Source of the DNA: Pseudoclavibacter soli DSM 23366
GTDB lineage: Bacteria; Actinomycetota; Actinomycetes; Actinomycetales; Microbacteriaceae
DNA length: 64,000 bases
Assembly: GCF_000423505.1 (NCBI RefSeq)
Contig: NZ_KE384027.1
Location: forward strand, 435,140-499,139
Direction: 5' to 3'
Part shown: positions 49,826-59,068 of the stretch, piece by piece
Layout: every line of letters begins with the position of its first letter
Position numbering within the stretch: position 1 is the first letter of the stretch
Notes under the pieces: model-generated
Seen by the model: the letters and a program-made list of their open reading frames with translations, nothing else
Database searches by the model: none
What the model was told of the DNA's origin: nothing
Made by a program: the position numbers and the translations under genes

Positions 49826-51091
49826 CTACCTCTCCAGGAGATCTGCGCGGGTGCGCTCGGCGGATGCGATGTCGTTGCGGTGATGCGAGCCGTCGAGGTG
49901 GATTTTCGCGAGGCCAGCATACGCTGCGCTTCGTGCCTGCTCGAAGTCATCGGCGACGGCCACGACGTTGAGCACGCGGCCGCCGGTGGCAATCAGCTCA
50001 CCGTCGCGCACCTCGGTGGCGGCATGGATGACCGACACGCCTTCGCCCTCGGCGTCGGCCACTCCTGAGATGACTCGGCCGGTCTGTGCGTGCTCGGGAT
50101 ACCCCTCGCTGGCAAGCACCACCGTGATCGCGTGCTGGCTTGAGAACTGGGGCTCGTCGACCGAGTCGAGGCGACCTTCGGCCGCGGCCAGCAGCAGGTC
50201 GGCGAATGACCCCTGCAGGCGCGGCAGCACGACCTGGGTCTCGGGGTCGCCGAAGCGCGCGTTGAACTCAATAACGCGCACGCCCTTGGCAGTGACGATC
50301 AGGCCGGCGTAGAGCAGGCCCACGAAGGGGGCGCCCTCCGCGGCCAGTTGAGTGACCGTGGGCTGAGCCACGCGCTCGCGCACCTCGTCGACGAAGCCGG
50401 CCGGCAGCCACGGCAGGGGAGAGTAGGCGCCCATGCCGCCGGTGTTCGGCCCCTGATCGCCATCGAATGCGCGCTTGTAGTCTTGGGCCGGGGTCAGCGG
50501 CACCACACGAGTGCCGTCGGCCAAGAAGAACAGCGAGATCTCTTGGCCATCGAGAAATTCTTCGATGAGCACGCTCTGATCGATCCAGTGTTCGGCGTGT
50601 GCCAGTGCGGCATCGCGGTCGCTGGTGACGATCACGCCCTTGCCGGCGGCCAGCCCGTCGGCTTTGACCACGTAGGGGGCGCCGAAGCGGTCAAGCGCAT
50701 CGGCGACCTCGGCGATGGTGGTGGCTCGCACTGCGCCAGCAGTCGGCACGCCAGCGGCCTCCATGATGCGCTTGGCGAAGCTCTTTGAGCCCTCTAACTG
50801 GGCGGCGTTGCGATTCGGTCCGAAGACCGGCACGTCGAGTGCGCGAACAGCATCAGCCACACCCGCAACCAGTGGAGCCTCGGGGCCGACGACCACGAGA
50901 TCGGGCTGCAGATCGCCGACCAAGGCGACCACGGCATCCGGCGAACTCGCGTCGATGTCGACGACGGGTACATCGGCGGCGATGCCGGCGTTGCCGGGGG
51001 CAGCGGTCACTTCGTGGGTTTCGGGGTCGGCCAGCAGTCGGCGGATGATGGCGTGCTCGCGAGCGCCGGAGCCCAGAATGAGAATCTTCAC
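49826..51091 (-). CDS. purD: Phosphoribosylamine-glycine ligase (GARS)
   Basis: ATP-grasp enzyme of 421 residues that makes GAR from phosphoribosylamine and glycine. Conserved blocks: ILGSGAREHAI at the N-terminus, VVGPEAPLVAGVAD, KADGLAAGKGVIV, and GVLYAGL-like IVEFNARFGDPETQ region (here VIEFNARFGDPETQV). The start is GTG 51091; TACCCT ends exactly 6 nt upstream and no ribosome site is seen, so it is probably leaderless. The stop of the 269-residue carboxylase-cluster gene lies only 29 nt upstream on the same strand. Confidence 0.97.
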   Translation of the reverse strand: MKILILGSGAREHAIIRRLLADPETHEVTAAPGNAGIAADVPVVDIDASSPDAVVALVGDLQPDLVVVGPEAPLVAGVADAVRALDVPVFGPNRNAAQLEGSKSFAKRIMEAAGVPTAGAVRATTIAEVADALDRFGAPYVVKADGLAAGKGVIVTSDRDAALAHAEHWIDQSVLIEEFLDGQEISLFFLADGTRVVPLTPAQDYKRAFDGDQGPNTGGMGAYSPLPWLPAGFVDEVRERVAQPTVTQLAAEGAPFVGLLYAGLIVTAKGVRVIEFNARFGDPETQVVLPRLQGSFADLLLAAAEGRLDSVDEPQFSSQHAITVVLASEGYPEHAQTGRVISGVADAEGEGVSVIHAATEVRDGELIATGGRVLNVVAVADDFEQARSAAYAGLAKIHLDGSHHRNDIASAERTRADLLER

Positions 51092-51097
51092 TCTCTC

Positions 51098-51103
51098 AGG
51101 GTA
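51098..51103 (-). promoter_or_regulatory. -10 box for leaderless purD
   Basis: TACCCT on the minus strand ends 6 nt before the GTG of purD. It lies 17 nt from the stop of the upstream gene, so any -35 element would overlap that stop codon. Confidence 0.45.
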
Positions 51104-51120
51104 CCCGACGCGCGCAGAGC

Positions 51121-51930
51121 TCAGAACAGCGTCAGCCGTGCCAGTACAGTCTCGGGAACCGCCGACGCCGGGATCTCGGCGAACCAGAAAGCGCCGCCGA
51201 CGGCGGGCAGATCTACAGCATCTTCGTGCCACAGCGAAGCAGGCACCACATCGGCGTGTTCACCGTCGAGGTAGTGTAGCTGCTCGGCATCTCGGATCAG
51301 CAGAGCCCAGCGCTGATGCCCGGCAACATTGGCGATGGGGGTATAGACCCCGGGGTCGACCTTGGCCGGCCCGTTCGTCTGTGGCCATCGTTCGTCGAGT
51401 ATCACGCCGCTGACGGCCTCGGCCGGCAGACCTTGGATCCAGTTCGCGATGTACGGGGTGTAATCGTCGATGTCTTCGGGCGTGATCTCTGCAATGTCGC
51501 CAACTCCGGCCAGCTCGTGCGCCCAAGCGAGCCATACTCGCGGTGAGGGCAGTTGCACGAGCACCGGCGTACCGACGGTCTGCCCGATGACAGAAACCAG
51601 CTCCAAGAGACGCTCAGCGAGATCCTCATTGGACAGCATTGTGCGGAGTGCGTAGCCGATGCGGGAACGGGCACCCATGGCGTCGACGATGGCAGGGTGT
51701 TCATCAAGGTACGCCTGCATAGGTGAGCGGAGGTCGAGCACCACAGCATCGGAGTGCAGCAGTGACTGGGCCTGCCCGTAGTGGTTGGCGACCTCCTGCG
51801 GGCTCGACCACGGCACCTCGCGTCCCTGCCGGAGTACTGCCTGCGCATAGGCCTGTGAATCGAGTACGAGGGCACGCAGGCGAGGTGAGTAGGGGGTGCT
51901 CAGCAGCGTCTGGAAAGTTGTGTCGGTCAT
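51121..51930 (-). CDS. Unrecognised protein, candidate fifth carboxylase subunit
   Basis: A 269-residue soluble protein that I cannot assign to a family. It alternates strands and helices in a way that suggests a TIM-barrel-like fold (VVLDLRSPM, PVLVQLPSPRVWLAWAHEL, SGVILDERWP, WALLIRDAEQLHYL), with several Asp/Glu near strand ends. There is no signal peptide or membrane segment. AAAGGAG precedes the ATG. It is the last gene of the HyuA/HyuB carboxylase operon. Acetophenone carboxylase has a fifth subunit of about 34 kDa, which this protein (about 30 kDa) may parallel by position and size; homology is not shown. Confidence 0.8.
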   Translation of the reverse strand: MTDTTFQTLLSTPYSPRLRALVLDSQAYAQAVLRQGREVPWSSPQEVANHYGQAQSLLHSDAVVLDLRSPMQAYLDEHPAIVDAMGARSRIGYALRTMLSNEDLAERLLELVSVIGQTVGTPVLVQLPSPRVWLAWAHELAGVGDIAEITPEDIDDYTPYIANWIQGLPAEAVSGVILDERWPQTNGPAKVDPGVYTPIANVAGHQRWALLIRDAEQLHYLDGEHADVVPASLWHEDAVDLPAVGGAFWFAEIPASAVPETVLARLTLF

Positions 51931-51963
51931 GGAGTGCTCCTTTGAGATGTTGTCGGGGTGGGG

Positions 51964-52003
51964 AGCAGGGGGCGACCGGCGCGTTTGCCGTTCACCCCCT
52001 GCT
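51964..52003 (-). terminator. Strong hairpin inside the carboxylase operon
   Basis: AGCAGGGGG (51964-51972) pairs perfectly with CCCCCTGCT (51995-52003); an inner CGGC/GCCG stem sits in the loop. It lies between the HyuB-like gene and the 269-residue gene. It could attenuate the last gene or protect the upstream mRNA. No T-run follows. Confidence 0.6.
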
Positions 52004-52025
52004 GCGTGGCCGACCCCAGATGAGA

Positions 52026-54356
52026 TCAGTGCTTGGCCTGCTGATGATCGTCGTGTCGATCCTCGAGCTCGCGCACGCGCGACTCGAGGCGCGCGATTTT
52101 CAGCTCATCCGGATCAGGCATCATGATGATCGGCAGCCGGTCGATGGTGTCTTTGACTCGCACCGGGCCCCGATTCGTGAAGTGCGTCGCGAACAGCTCG
52201 TCGTCCTCGTCGCCCCAAGAACCGTAGTAGAGCAGGTTGTCGCCGGGCTCGTCGGTCACGAAGTCCTCGACGAACTCGGCATACGGGCGTCCTCTGGAGA
52301 TCCTGGCCGCCCGCTCCCGCGCACGCAGCTTTTCGGTGGCCTCCTGATCGACAACGAGGGTCTGCTCGTCCCAGACCACACGGTAGATCTCAGTCGCGAC
52401 ATGCGGCGAGATGCGATCGAGTTCCAGATCGGCGATCACGTCGGCGGGGTCTCGCTCGAGCGGATCGCCATAGCCGCCCCCTGTACCCTGGCTGATCATG
52501 TAGAGCTCACCGTCTTTGGCGATGTCGTACTGCAGCCCCATGTGGCTGGTGGTGTACGACGCACCCTCGAACGGCTGCTCGTTCATGACCCGCTCGATCG
52601 ACAAATCGAACTGCGAGGGGTCACGGCGGAGCACGTCGTAGACATTGACGCCCTTAACCCGGCACAGTGGGTAGGTGTTGCTGCCATAGCCGCCGAACGC
52701 GCCGGTGATCGAAGGGAACTTCGCACCCGAGGTCACGGTCATGAATCCCCACAACGGTGTGTTCTCAGCTGCGACGATCATCTCGTAGCCCATACCGCCA
52801 CGGAACTTGCCGAAGCCCTGGTTGTCGCGCACGATGCGCTTCGACACCAGCTGCATAAACGGCACCTCCTCCTCCATGACCTCCTGCTCTGCAGTGTCAG
52901 CCATGGCGCAGAACAGCGGGGACACGGCATCCTCACCATCACGGAAGGCCTTCGCGCCGCCCCCCATGCCGTTGAGGTCGGCGCAGAGGTTGCCGACTTG
53001 GTCGCCGTGTTGGGTGACACCGCCCCACAGGAAGGTGTTGATCTGGTTGAACCACGGCGCGATGACGTTCGAGAACTTCTCGGGGTTGGAGAACTGCAGC
53101 TTGGCCCAGGGATTCTGCAGAGCAGAGAACCCGCGGAACGAGGCCTGCAGCGACTGTCCCATCGGAGCGTCGTACCCTGCGTCGGCCCAGGTGTGTTCGT
53201 CGGAGATGATGTCGATGCACGACATCGCCGAGGTGCAGCGGGGGAGATCCGGCCACCAGAAGGCGAGAATGGCCTGCATCATCATTGACTTCACCGAGCA
53301 CAGCGGGGAGTTGATGGCACGGTTGAGGATCTCTGAACCAGTGCCGCGCAGATCGATTGTCATCTTGTCGCCCTTGACCGTGATCGCGCAGGCCATCTTT
53401 ATCAGGATGTTCTCGCGCAGCGTCGAGTCCATGAACTGATTAAAGCGCACGGTGCCATCTGGCAGTTCGCTGATGCGCCGTCGAACCTCGTTGTCCACGT
53501 CTTCGACAGTGATCCGCAGGGCGGCCACGAAAGCCTCCAGCCCCACTTCGTCGATCACAGTGTCGATGCGTTCGATGATGCGGTTGACCGCACCCATTTT
53601 GACCTTCATATCGGCGAGCTGCAGTTTTGGATCGCGTACCGAATGTTGCAGGAACGTCAGCAGATCGCGGCGCAGCTGACCTCCCTCCACGACTTTGAAC
53701 GGCGACATGCGCAGCCCGTCATCAAAGGCAGACTCCGACCCGGAGGGCATGCCTCCGGGTTCGATGGCACCGTTCTCTCCTTCGTGAATGGTGGCAGCGA
53801 CCCAGGCAATGATGCGACCGTCACGCATGATCGGCGTGATCATCGACTGATCAGTGTTGTGCACGTTGCCGAACCGGGCGTCGTTGTGGATGAAACCGTC
53901 GCCTGGGTTGATGCCGACGGTCGGCTCATCTTTCCAGTACTTCATGATGTACCGGATCGGATGGTGCAGAATCGCAGAAAACGCGATCACCCCATGACAA
54001 GACAGGTAGGCGACATCGCCTTCGGCAGTGTAGATGGCTGTTGTGAGGTCGCCCCACTTCGCGCCTGGAGCGGCACCCATGGCCTCGCACATTTCATAGC
54101 CCTCATCGAGGGCGCCCGCTATACGTTTGCGAATGCGATCGACCTGCAATGGGTCGATGCCCTTGGCCATACACTCGTCTTCAAACTCACTGCGGGTCGT
54201 GATGCTGTGACTGCGCATGATCTCTGGGTCAGGGCCCAAGAAGAGCGTTGTCTCGTCCATGAACTCCTGCACCCACTGTTGCTCCTGTGGGGTCAGCTCG
54301 GCACGGGGTGTGCCCTCTGCAGCCGGACGGCCGCCGGTGATGTCTGCGATGGTCAT
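52026..54356 (-). CDS. HyuB-like carboxylase subunit (hydantoinase B/oxoprolinase, acetone/acetophenone carboxylase type)
   Basis: A 776-residue member of the HyuB/hydantoinase B superfamily. Typical elements are GDGFIHNDARFGNVHNTDQ, RDGRIIAWVAATIHEGENG, DLRGTGSEILNRAINSPL, and RGGMGYEMIVAAENTPL; a short coiled coil ends the protein. In acetone and acetophenone carboxylases this subunit carries out the carboxylation step with a phosphorylated substrate. The size is close to the acetone carboxylase alpha subunit (about 85 kDa). GAGGAG precedes the ATG, which overlaps the stop of the HyuA-like gene (ATGA). Substrate not evident. Confidence 0.9.
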   Translation of the reverse strand: MTIADITGGRPAAEGTPRAELTPQEQQWVQEFMDETTLFLGPDPEIMRSHSITTRSEFEDECMAKGIDPLQVDRIRKRIAGALDEGYEMCEAMGAAPGAKWGDLTTAIYTAEGDVAYLSCHGVIAFSAILHHPIRYIMKYWKDEPTVGINPGDGFIHNDARFGNVHNTDQSMITPIMRDGRIIAWVAATIHEGENGAIEPGGMPSGSESAFDDGLRMSPFKVVEGGQLRRDLLTFLQHSVRDPKLQLADMKVKMGAVNRIIERIDTVIDEVGLEAFVAALRITVEDVDNEVRRRISELPDGTVRFNQFMDSTLRENILIKMACAITVKGDKMTIDLRGTGSEILNRAINSPLCSVKSMMMQAILAFWWPDLPRCTSAMSCIDIISDEHTWADAGYDAPMGQSLQASFRGFSALQNPWAKLQFSNPEKFSNVIAPWFNQINTFLWGGVTQHGDQVGNLCADLNGMGGGAKAFRDGEDAVSPLFCAMADTAEQEVMEEEVPFMQLVSKRIVRDNQGFGKFRGGMGYEMIVAAENTPLWGFMTVTSGAKFPSITGAFGGYGSNTYPLCRVKGVNVYDVLRRDPSQFDLSIERVMNEQPFEGASYTTSHMGLQYDIAKDGELYMISQGTGGGYGDPLERDPADVIADLELDRISPHVATEIYRVVWDEQTLVVDQEATEKLRARERAARISRGRPYAEFVEDFVTDEPGDNLLYYGSWGDEDDELFATHFTNRGPVRVKDTIDRLPIIMMPDPDELKIARLESRVRELEDRHDDHQQAKH

Positions 54357-56539
54357 GATGAACTCCTCGAAGTGTTGGATGCTGCCTTTGCGCCGAGATC
54401 GGCGAGGTCGGTACCGTGTTTCAAAAACCAGACGGCACCTTGAACGGTGGGCTCGAGTCGCCATCCCGGTTCGACGAGGTACGTCGTGCTCTCGGTAGTG
54501 ACGATCGCTGGGCCGTGGATCACGCTGTGCTCCGTGAGTGCTGTGGCGTCATACACAGCGGTTTCGAGCGGTCGATCATGACCGACGAAGTGCGCGAGAC
54601 GCGTCGCCTTCGGGGTCGGCTCGGTGCGTGGGACCGAACTCACCAGGTCGTCGAAGCGCACGGTCTCACCGTCGACGAATGAGGCAACGCGCACAGCCTG
54701 CACGCGGATGCCCGCTTCCGGAGCCTGCGAACCCTCGCCGTAGCGCTGGCCGTAGATCTCCGAGAAGGTGCGGATCATGTGCAGCACATCTCCCACGTTG
54801 TGCATACGGGTGATGTCGAACGAAACTGCAGTGGTCACCAGCTGATTGCCGTAGCGCAGATCCATTTCGAGCCGGTGTCGCACTTGGCTTTCGTCGATGC
54901 CCTGACGCTTCAGATCGGCGACGCCCTGTTTTTCGAGGGCCTCGGCGATGGCGTTGAACTCGTCATAGCGTTCGTACAGGCTGCGATTCGTCGGGTTGTA
55001 CAACACGATGTGCACGCTCTTCTCGTGGAAATGCAGCTGACGCATGTTTCCGGCACCGCAAGCCGAGAACACTGAAGAGAACGGCGGCGCGAGCACTCGC
55101 GTGATACCAGCCTGATCGGCGATACCGCACGCGTGAAGTGGGCCGTTGCCGCCGTAGGCCAGCATAGTGAAGTCCTCTGGCAGATAACCGCGCACGCGCA
55201 GCTCCTTGGCGATGCCGATGGCCATCTGCTCGTCGGCGGCCGACTTCACCACCTTGGCCGCCTCCACGGCGGAGAGATCCAGCGCGTCGCCGAGTTCCTC
55301 CTCCATGATGAATCTGGCCCGCCGCTGGTTCAGCTTGATGAAGCCGTTGGCGTAATCATCCGGATCGAGGTAGCCCAGCAACAGGTCGGCATCGGTTACC
55401 GTCGGGTGTAGTCCGCCGCGGTCATAGCAAGCGGGCCCGGGGGTAGAACCAGCAGACTCCGGCCCGATGCGCACAGCCTGGTGGATGCGGTCATAGCTGG
55501 CGATCGAGCCTCCACCGGCCCCTAGCGTGAGCAGGTGGATCATCGGCACTGACACCAGCCATCGGTCGATGGTGGGCTGGAAGTCATAGTGCCTCACCCC
55601 TCCTTCGGGGATGAGTCCGATGTCGAAGGAAGTGCCGCCCATATCGGTGGTGATGATGTTGCCGATGCCGGTAGACGCGGCCAGCGATTCGCCTGCGCCC
55701 ACACCGGCGATGGGGCCGGAGTGGATGGTCTGCAAAGCGTCGGTGGAATTCATCTGCGCCATACCGCCGCTGTTGTGGATGAGCAGCATGGGGCGTCGGT
55801 AGCCGGAGTCGCGCAAATTGTTGCCCAGCTGTGCGAAGGCGTGAAACATGATTTCGTGCAAGAACCCGTCGATGATCGTCGAAGTCGACCGCACGTACTC
55901 TCCCTTGCGCCCGGAGACTTGGTGACCGAGCAGAACAGGAATGGCTCCCAGCTGATGCGCGGGGTACTCATCGAGGATGATCTCCTGGATGCGCAGCTCG
56001 TGCTCGGGGTTCTCGGTTGAGTTCACTAGCGACACCACGATGGCCTCGGCTCCGACGTCGATGAGCTCGCGAACCTTCGTGCGTACGTCGGTTTCGTCGA
56101 GATCGACGACGATCTCGCCAGCGGAGTTCACCCGCTGGCGCACCGAGCGCACGAGCTCTCGGGGAACCAGAGGGTCAGGACGCTCCGCCGCGGGCAGGTT
56201 CTGCTGGGCGCTCGGGTCGAGCCCCTCGCCGTAGCCCCGGCCGCGGGAGAGGTGAATGGTGTCCTCGAATCCGTGGGTCACCAGAGCGGCCACGCGGGGG
56301 CCCTTGCGCTCGATGAGCGCGTTGGTGCCGAGTGTCGTGGCATAGCGCACCGAATCCACCCCGGTGAGCACCTCGTCACGGCCGAGTCCAGCCCGCGAGC
56401 AGGCGAGGTCGAGGGCCTCATTGAATCCCAGGGCCAGATTCTGATGCGTGGTGAGCGCCTTGGCCTCGACGTACTGGTCATCCCAGACGAAGAAGCAGTC
56501 GGTGAAGGTGCCACCGATGTCGACCGATACGCGTCTCAT
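54353..56539 (-). CDS. HyuA-like carboxylase subunit, long form
   Basis: A 728-residue member of the HyuA/hydantoinase A superfamily (ASKHA kinase fold). The phosphate-binding motif VSVDIGGTFTDCFFVWDD is at the N-terminus, a second phosphate loop is TTDMGGTSFDIGL, and the adenosine region is MLAYGGNGPLHACGIADQ. In acetone-type carboxylases this subunit phosphorylates the ketone or bicarbonate using ATP. It overlaps the gamma-subunit gene upstream and the HyuB gene downstream by ATGA. The operon encodes a second HyuA-like protein (57004-58950), a feature of acetophenone carboxylase. Confidence 0.9.
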   Translation of the reverse strand: MRRVSVDIGGTFTDCFFVWDDQYVEAKALTTHQNLALGFNEALDLACSRAGLGRDEVLTGVDSVRYATTLGTNALIERKGPRVAALVTHGFEDTIHLSRGRGYGEGLDPSAQQNLPAAERPDPLVPRELVRSVRQRVNSAGEIVVDLDETDVRTKVRELIDVGAEAIVVSLVNSTENPEHELRIQEIILDEYPAHQLGAIPVLLGHQVSGRKGEYVRSTSTIIDGFLHEIMFHAFAQLGNNLRDSGYRRPMLLIHNSGGMAQMNSTDALQTIHSGPIAGVGAGESLAASTGIGNIITTDMGGTSFDIGLIPEGGVRHYDFQPTIDRWLVSVPMIHLLTLGAGGGSIASYDRIHQAVRIGPESAGSTPGPACYDRGGLHPTVTDADLLLGYLDPDDYANGFIKLNQRRARFIMEEELGDALDLSAVEAAKVVKSAADEQMAIGIAKELRVRGYLPEDFTMLAYGGNGPLHACGIADQAGITRVLAPPFSSVFSACGAGNMRQLHFHEKSVHIVLYNPTNRSLYERYDEFNAIAEALEKQGVADLKRQGIDESQVRHRLEMDLRYGNQLVTTAVSFDITRMHNVGDVLHMIRTFSEIYGQRYGEGSQAPEAGIRVQAVRVASFVDGETVRFDDLVSSVPRTEPTPKATRLAHFVGHDRPLETAVYDATALTEHSVIHGPAIVTTESTTYLVEPGWRLEPTVQGAVWFLKHGTDLADLGAKAASNTSRSSS

Positions 56540-56970
56540 GCCGCACCTCCCTGCGATCCATGGGCGTGACGTTCGCCCTCCGGCTCTGAGCCGTCCTCCG
56601 GGCCGTACTTGACGACCTCCTCGGGGTCGACGCCACGTGCTGCCCACTGCTCGCGCAGCGCGTCGACGTCCCATTCCATGTCGACGACGGGGGGATGCCC
56701 CGGTGGCAGATACTCGGTCTCCATCTGGGTGCCGCAGCCAGGGCAGTAGTACTCCAGGATCCGGCAGTAGGTCGGGTCGGGTGAGAACGTGAACTCGTAT
56801 CTCTCCGGGTCGATGATGGGTTGGTGGATCTCCCTCGGATCACGGTCGTAGACGAGCGTGCCCTCCTTGTAGTTGCCGCGGGCGCTGCCGAGGTCGTGTC
56901 CGCATCGTCGACACTGCCACTTCTCTGTGTCCAGGTCGATGAGCAGATACTCGGTCATCGGTACTCGCAT
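56536..56970 (-). CDS. Acetone/acetophenone carboxylase gamma-type zinc-ribbon subunit
   Basis: A 144-residue protein of the acetone carboxylase gamma family. Two CXXC pairs, CRRC (about residues 20-23) and CPGC (about 75-78), form a zinc ribbon. The Pro/Glu-rich segment TEYLPPGHPPVVDMEWD follows and the C-terminus is His/Gly/Glu-rich. AGAGGAG lies before ATG 56970. In characterised enzymes this subunit is structural and metal-binding. It lies between the two HyuA-like genes and overlaps the second by ATGA. Confidence 0.9.
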   Translation of the reverse strand: MRVPMTEYLLIDLDTEKWQCRRCGHDLGSARGNYKEGTLVYDRDPREIHQPIIDPERYEFTFSPDPTYCRILEYYCPGCGTQMETEYLPPGHPPVVDMEWDVDALREQWAARGVDPEEVVKYGPEDGSEPEGERHAHGSQGGAA

Positions 56971-57003
56971 GTGCTTCTCCTCTCTGTGAATGGGGGTGGG
57001 AAT

Positions 57004-58950
57004 TCAGGACGCCTGGACCGGGGTCTCGTCTGTCAGCAGCAGATCGCCGGCCGCGGTGACCTCGAAGCGCCATCCGCCGAGGACGCGGGCGGTGTAGAAC
57101 GGCCCCTCGACGATGGCGGGCCCGTTGGCGCGGGCCCCGGGCTGTTGCTCCTCGAGGCGGTAGACGGGCACATCCTCGACCAGTGTCGCGTCAGCCCGCA
57201 CAGAGCGCGTCGTGGCCGCCCGGGCCTCGACCGGCTCCGGGCGCTGCGCGGCGTCGATCTCGACGTGCGGCAGCTCCCGCGCGGCGGTCAGCGAGAGCGT
57301 GGCGACCTCTCCGTCGGCCAGCTCCAGCGCGTCTTCGGGCCGGTAGTCGACGACGCGGGCGTCGGTCTCGTCGTCGGCACGCTCAATGGTCACCGTCGTG
57401 CTGATCGTGCACTCTGAGAGGTCGTGCCCCTCCTGGAACATGTCGCGTTCTGCGCGCTTGAGCAGGCGTCGATACTGCTCTTCGAGATCTTCGGCAGAGG
57501 TCGCGTCGAGTGCCACCTCGTAGGTCTGGCCGATGTCCGAGAACCCGATGCCGAACGCCGAGAACACCGCGGCGAGTCGGGGGATGAGTACCTGGCGCAC
57601 CCCCGCGAGGCGTGCCGCACCCGCGGCGCTCATGGGACCGGCGCCGCCGAAGGCCGCCACCGTCGTGTGGTCGGCGTCTTCGATCCGGTCGGCGAACGCG
57701 TTGGCGATCGCCTGGAAGTATGCCGCCTCCATCTGCACCAGGGCCTCTTCGAGTGTGATGCCGAGCGGGTCGGCGACGGTCTTCGTGATGACCGCGCGTG
57801 AGCGCTCGGCGTCGAGGGCGAGTGCACCGTCGAGGTAGGTGTCTGCGTCGAGCACCCCGAGCAGCAGGTTCACGTCGGTGATGGTGGCGTGCTCACCGCC
57901 GAACCCGAAGCAGGCCGGTCCGGGGGCGGCGCCGACGCTGCGCGGGCCCACGGTGATCCGACCGTCGCGGGCGGCGATGATCGAACTGCCGCCGACGCCT
58001 GCGGAGTGCACGTCGCTCAGCGGGAACGACACCGAGACACCGCCCACGGTGCCGCGACGCTGCGTGACGATCTCGGCTGAGGTGACCACGCCCACATCGG
58101 TGGTGGTGCCTCCGACGTCGATCATCAGCACGGTGTCGAGACCGTAGGCGCGGGCCAGGGCCCTCGTCCCTTCCATGCCTCCACGAGGCCCGGAGGAATA
58201 GGTTTTCAGAGCGACCGACTTGGCCACGCGGGAGGATGCACCGTCATTGCGGTAGATGAGCAGCGGGTTGCGCACACGGTGGTCACGGAGCCTGTGCTCG
58301 GTGTTGTAGAGGAATCGCTCGATGGTCGGGTGCAGGAAGCTGTTGAGCACCCCCGACCACATCCGACGCGCGGTGTCGCGATCGGCCACGAAGTCGGAGG
58401 AGTACAGCACGGGCACCGAGCCGAGCAGGTGCCGGGGGAATGCTCTCAGCAGCACCCGACGGATGCGTGCCTCCTCGGCGCCGTCCAGGCCGCCTGCCCC
58501 GATCACGATGCGGGCTGCACCGTCGATGGTGAGCCTGTTGACCAGGGGCACGATGTCGGCGGCGAGTCGCTCGTCATCGACGGAGAGATCGATCACCGCG
58601 TGGCGTTCGCCGATCAGATCGTCGAACACCTGGCGCTCTGCGGGGGTGTCACGCATCGCCTCGATGGTCGCCGCGTCATCGCTGATCACGCCGATCTTCG
58701 GCCCCTGGCGCTCCACCAGAGCGTTCGTGCCCTGCGTGGTCGAATAGCGGATGTGGTCGGTGCCGTGCAGCAGTCGGGGCAGATCCTCTCGGTCGAACAG
58801 TGTGGTCGAGGCCTTGGCGAGCCCGTCGAACAGGCACTGTGAGAGATCGAAGGGTGTAGTGAGCGTCTTGGTGTAAGTCACCCGCCCCTCGTCCCACACA
58901 CAGATGTCGGTGAGCGTGCCCCCGTTGTCAATGTTGATCAGCCGTCCCAT
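57004..58950 (-). CDS. HyuA-like carboxylase subunit, short form
   Basis: A 648-residue HyuA/hydantoinase A superfamily protein (about 70 kDa). The N-terminal phosphate loop is LINIDNGGTLTDICVWDEG (Asn replaces the usual Gly at the second position of the IGG triplet), the second is MIDVGGTTTDVGVV, and the adenosine-side motif is VAAFGGAGPMSAAGAA. It is the first gene of the operon and is divergent from the regulator. AAAGGAG precedes the ATG. With the longer HyuA-like subunit it could form an alpha-alpha' pair as in acetophenone carboxylase. Base composition here is richer in GC than in the HyuB gene. Confidence 0.9.
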   Translation of the reverse strand: MGRLINIDNGGTLTDICVWDEGRVTYTKTLTTPFDLSQCLFDGLAKASTTLFDREDLPRLLHGTDHIRYSTTQGTNALVERQGPKIGVISDDAATIEAMRDTPAERQVFDDLIGERHAVIDLSVDDERLAADIVPLVNRLTIDGAARIVIGAGGLDGAEEARIRRVLLRAFPRHLLGSVPVLYSSDFVADRDTARRMWSGVLNSFLHPTIERFLYNTEHRLRDHRVRNPLLIYRNDGASSRVAKSVALKTYSSGPRGGMEGTRALARAYGLDTVLMIDVGGTTTDVGVVTSAEIVTQRRGTVGGVSVSFPLSDVHSAGVGGSSIIAARDGRITVGPRSVGAAPGPACFGFGGEHATITDVNLLLGVLDADTYLDGALALDAERSRAVITKTVADPLGITLEEALVQMEAAYFQAIANAFADRIEDADHTTVAAFGGAGPMSAAGAARLAGVRQVLIPRLAAVFSAFGIGFSDIGQTYEVALDATSAEDLEEQYRRLLKRAERDMFQEGHDLSECTISTTVTIERADDETDARVVDYRPEDALELADGEVATLSLTAARELPHVEIDAAQRPEPVEARAATTRSVRADATLVEDVPVYRLEEQQPGARANGPAIVEGPFYTARVLGGWRFEVTAAGDLLLTDETPVQAS

Positions 58951-59068
58951 CGAATGCTCCTTTGCGCTGGATGAACGTGAATCGTCGGTCTGTGGTTGTC
59001 GGGTCCACGCCGTCGGCGCTCCAGATGACCCTCGATGATCAGTGTCGTGCGGCGGTCGGTGGGCGAAC

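Noticed and set aside
52026-58950. Simple call as three-subunit acetone carboxylase (acxABC)
   Set aside because: There are two HyuA-like genes and a fifth protein, so the three-subunit model does not account for the operon.
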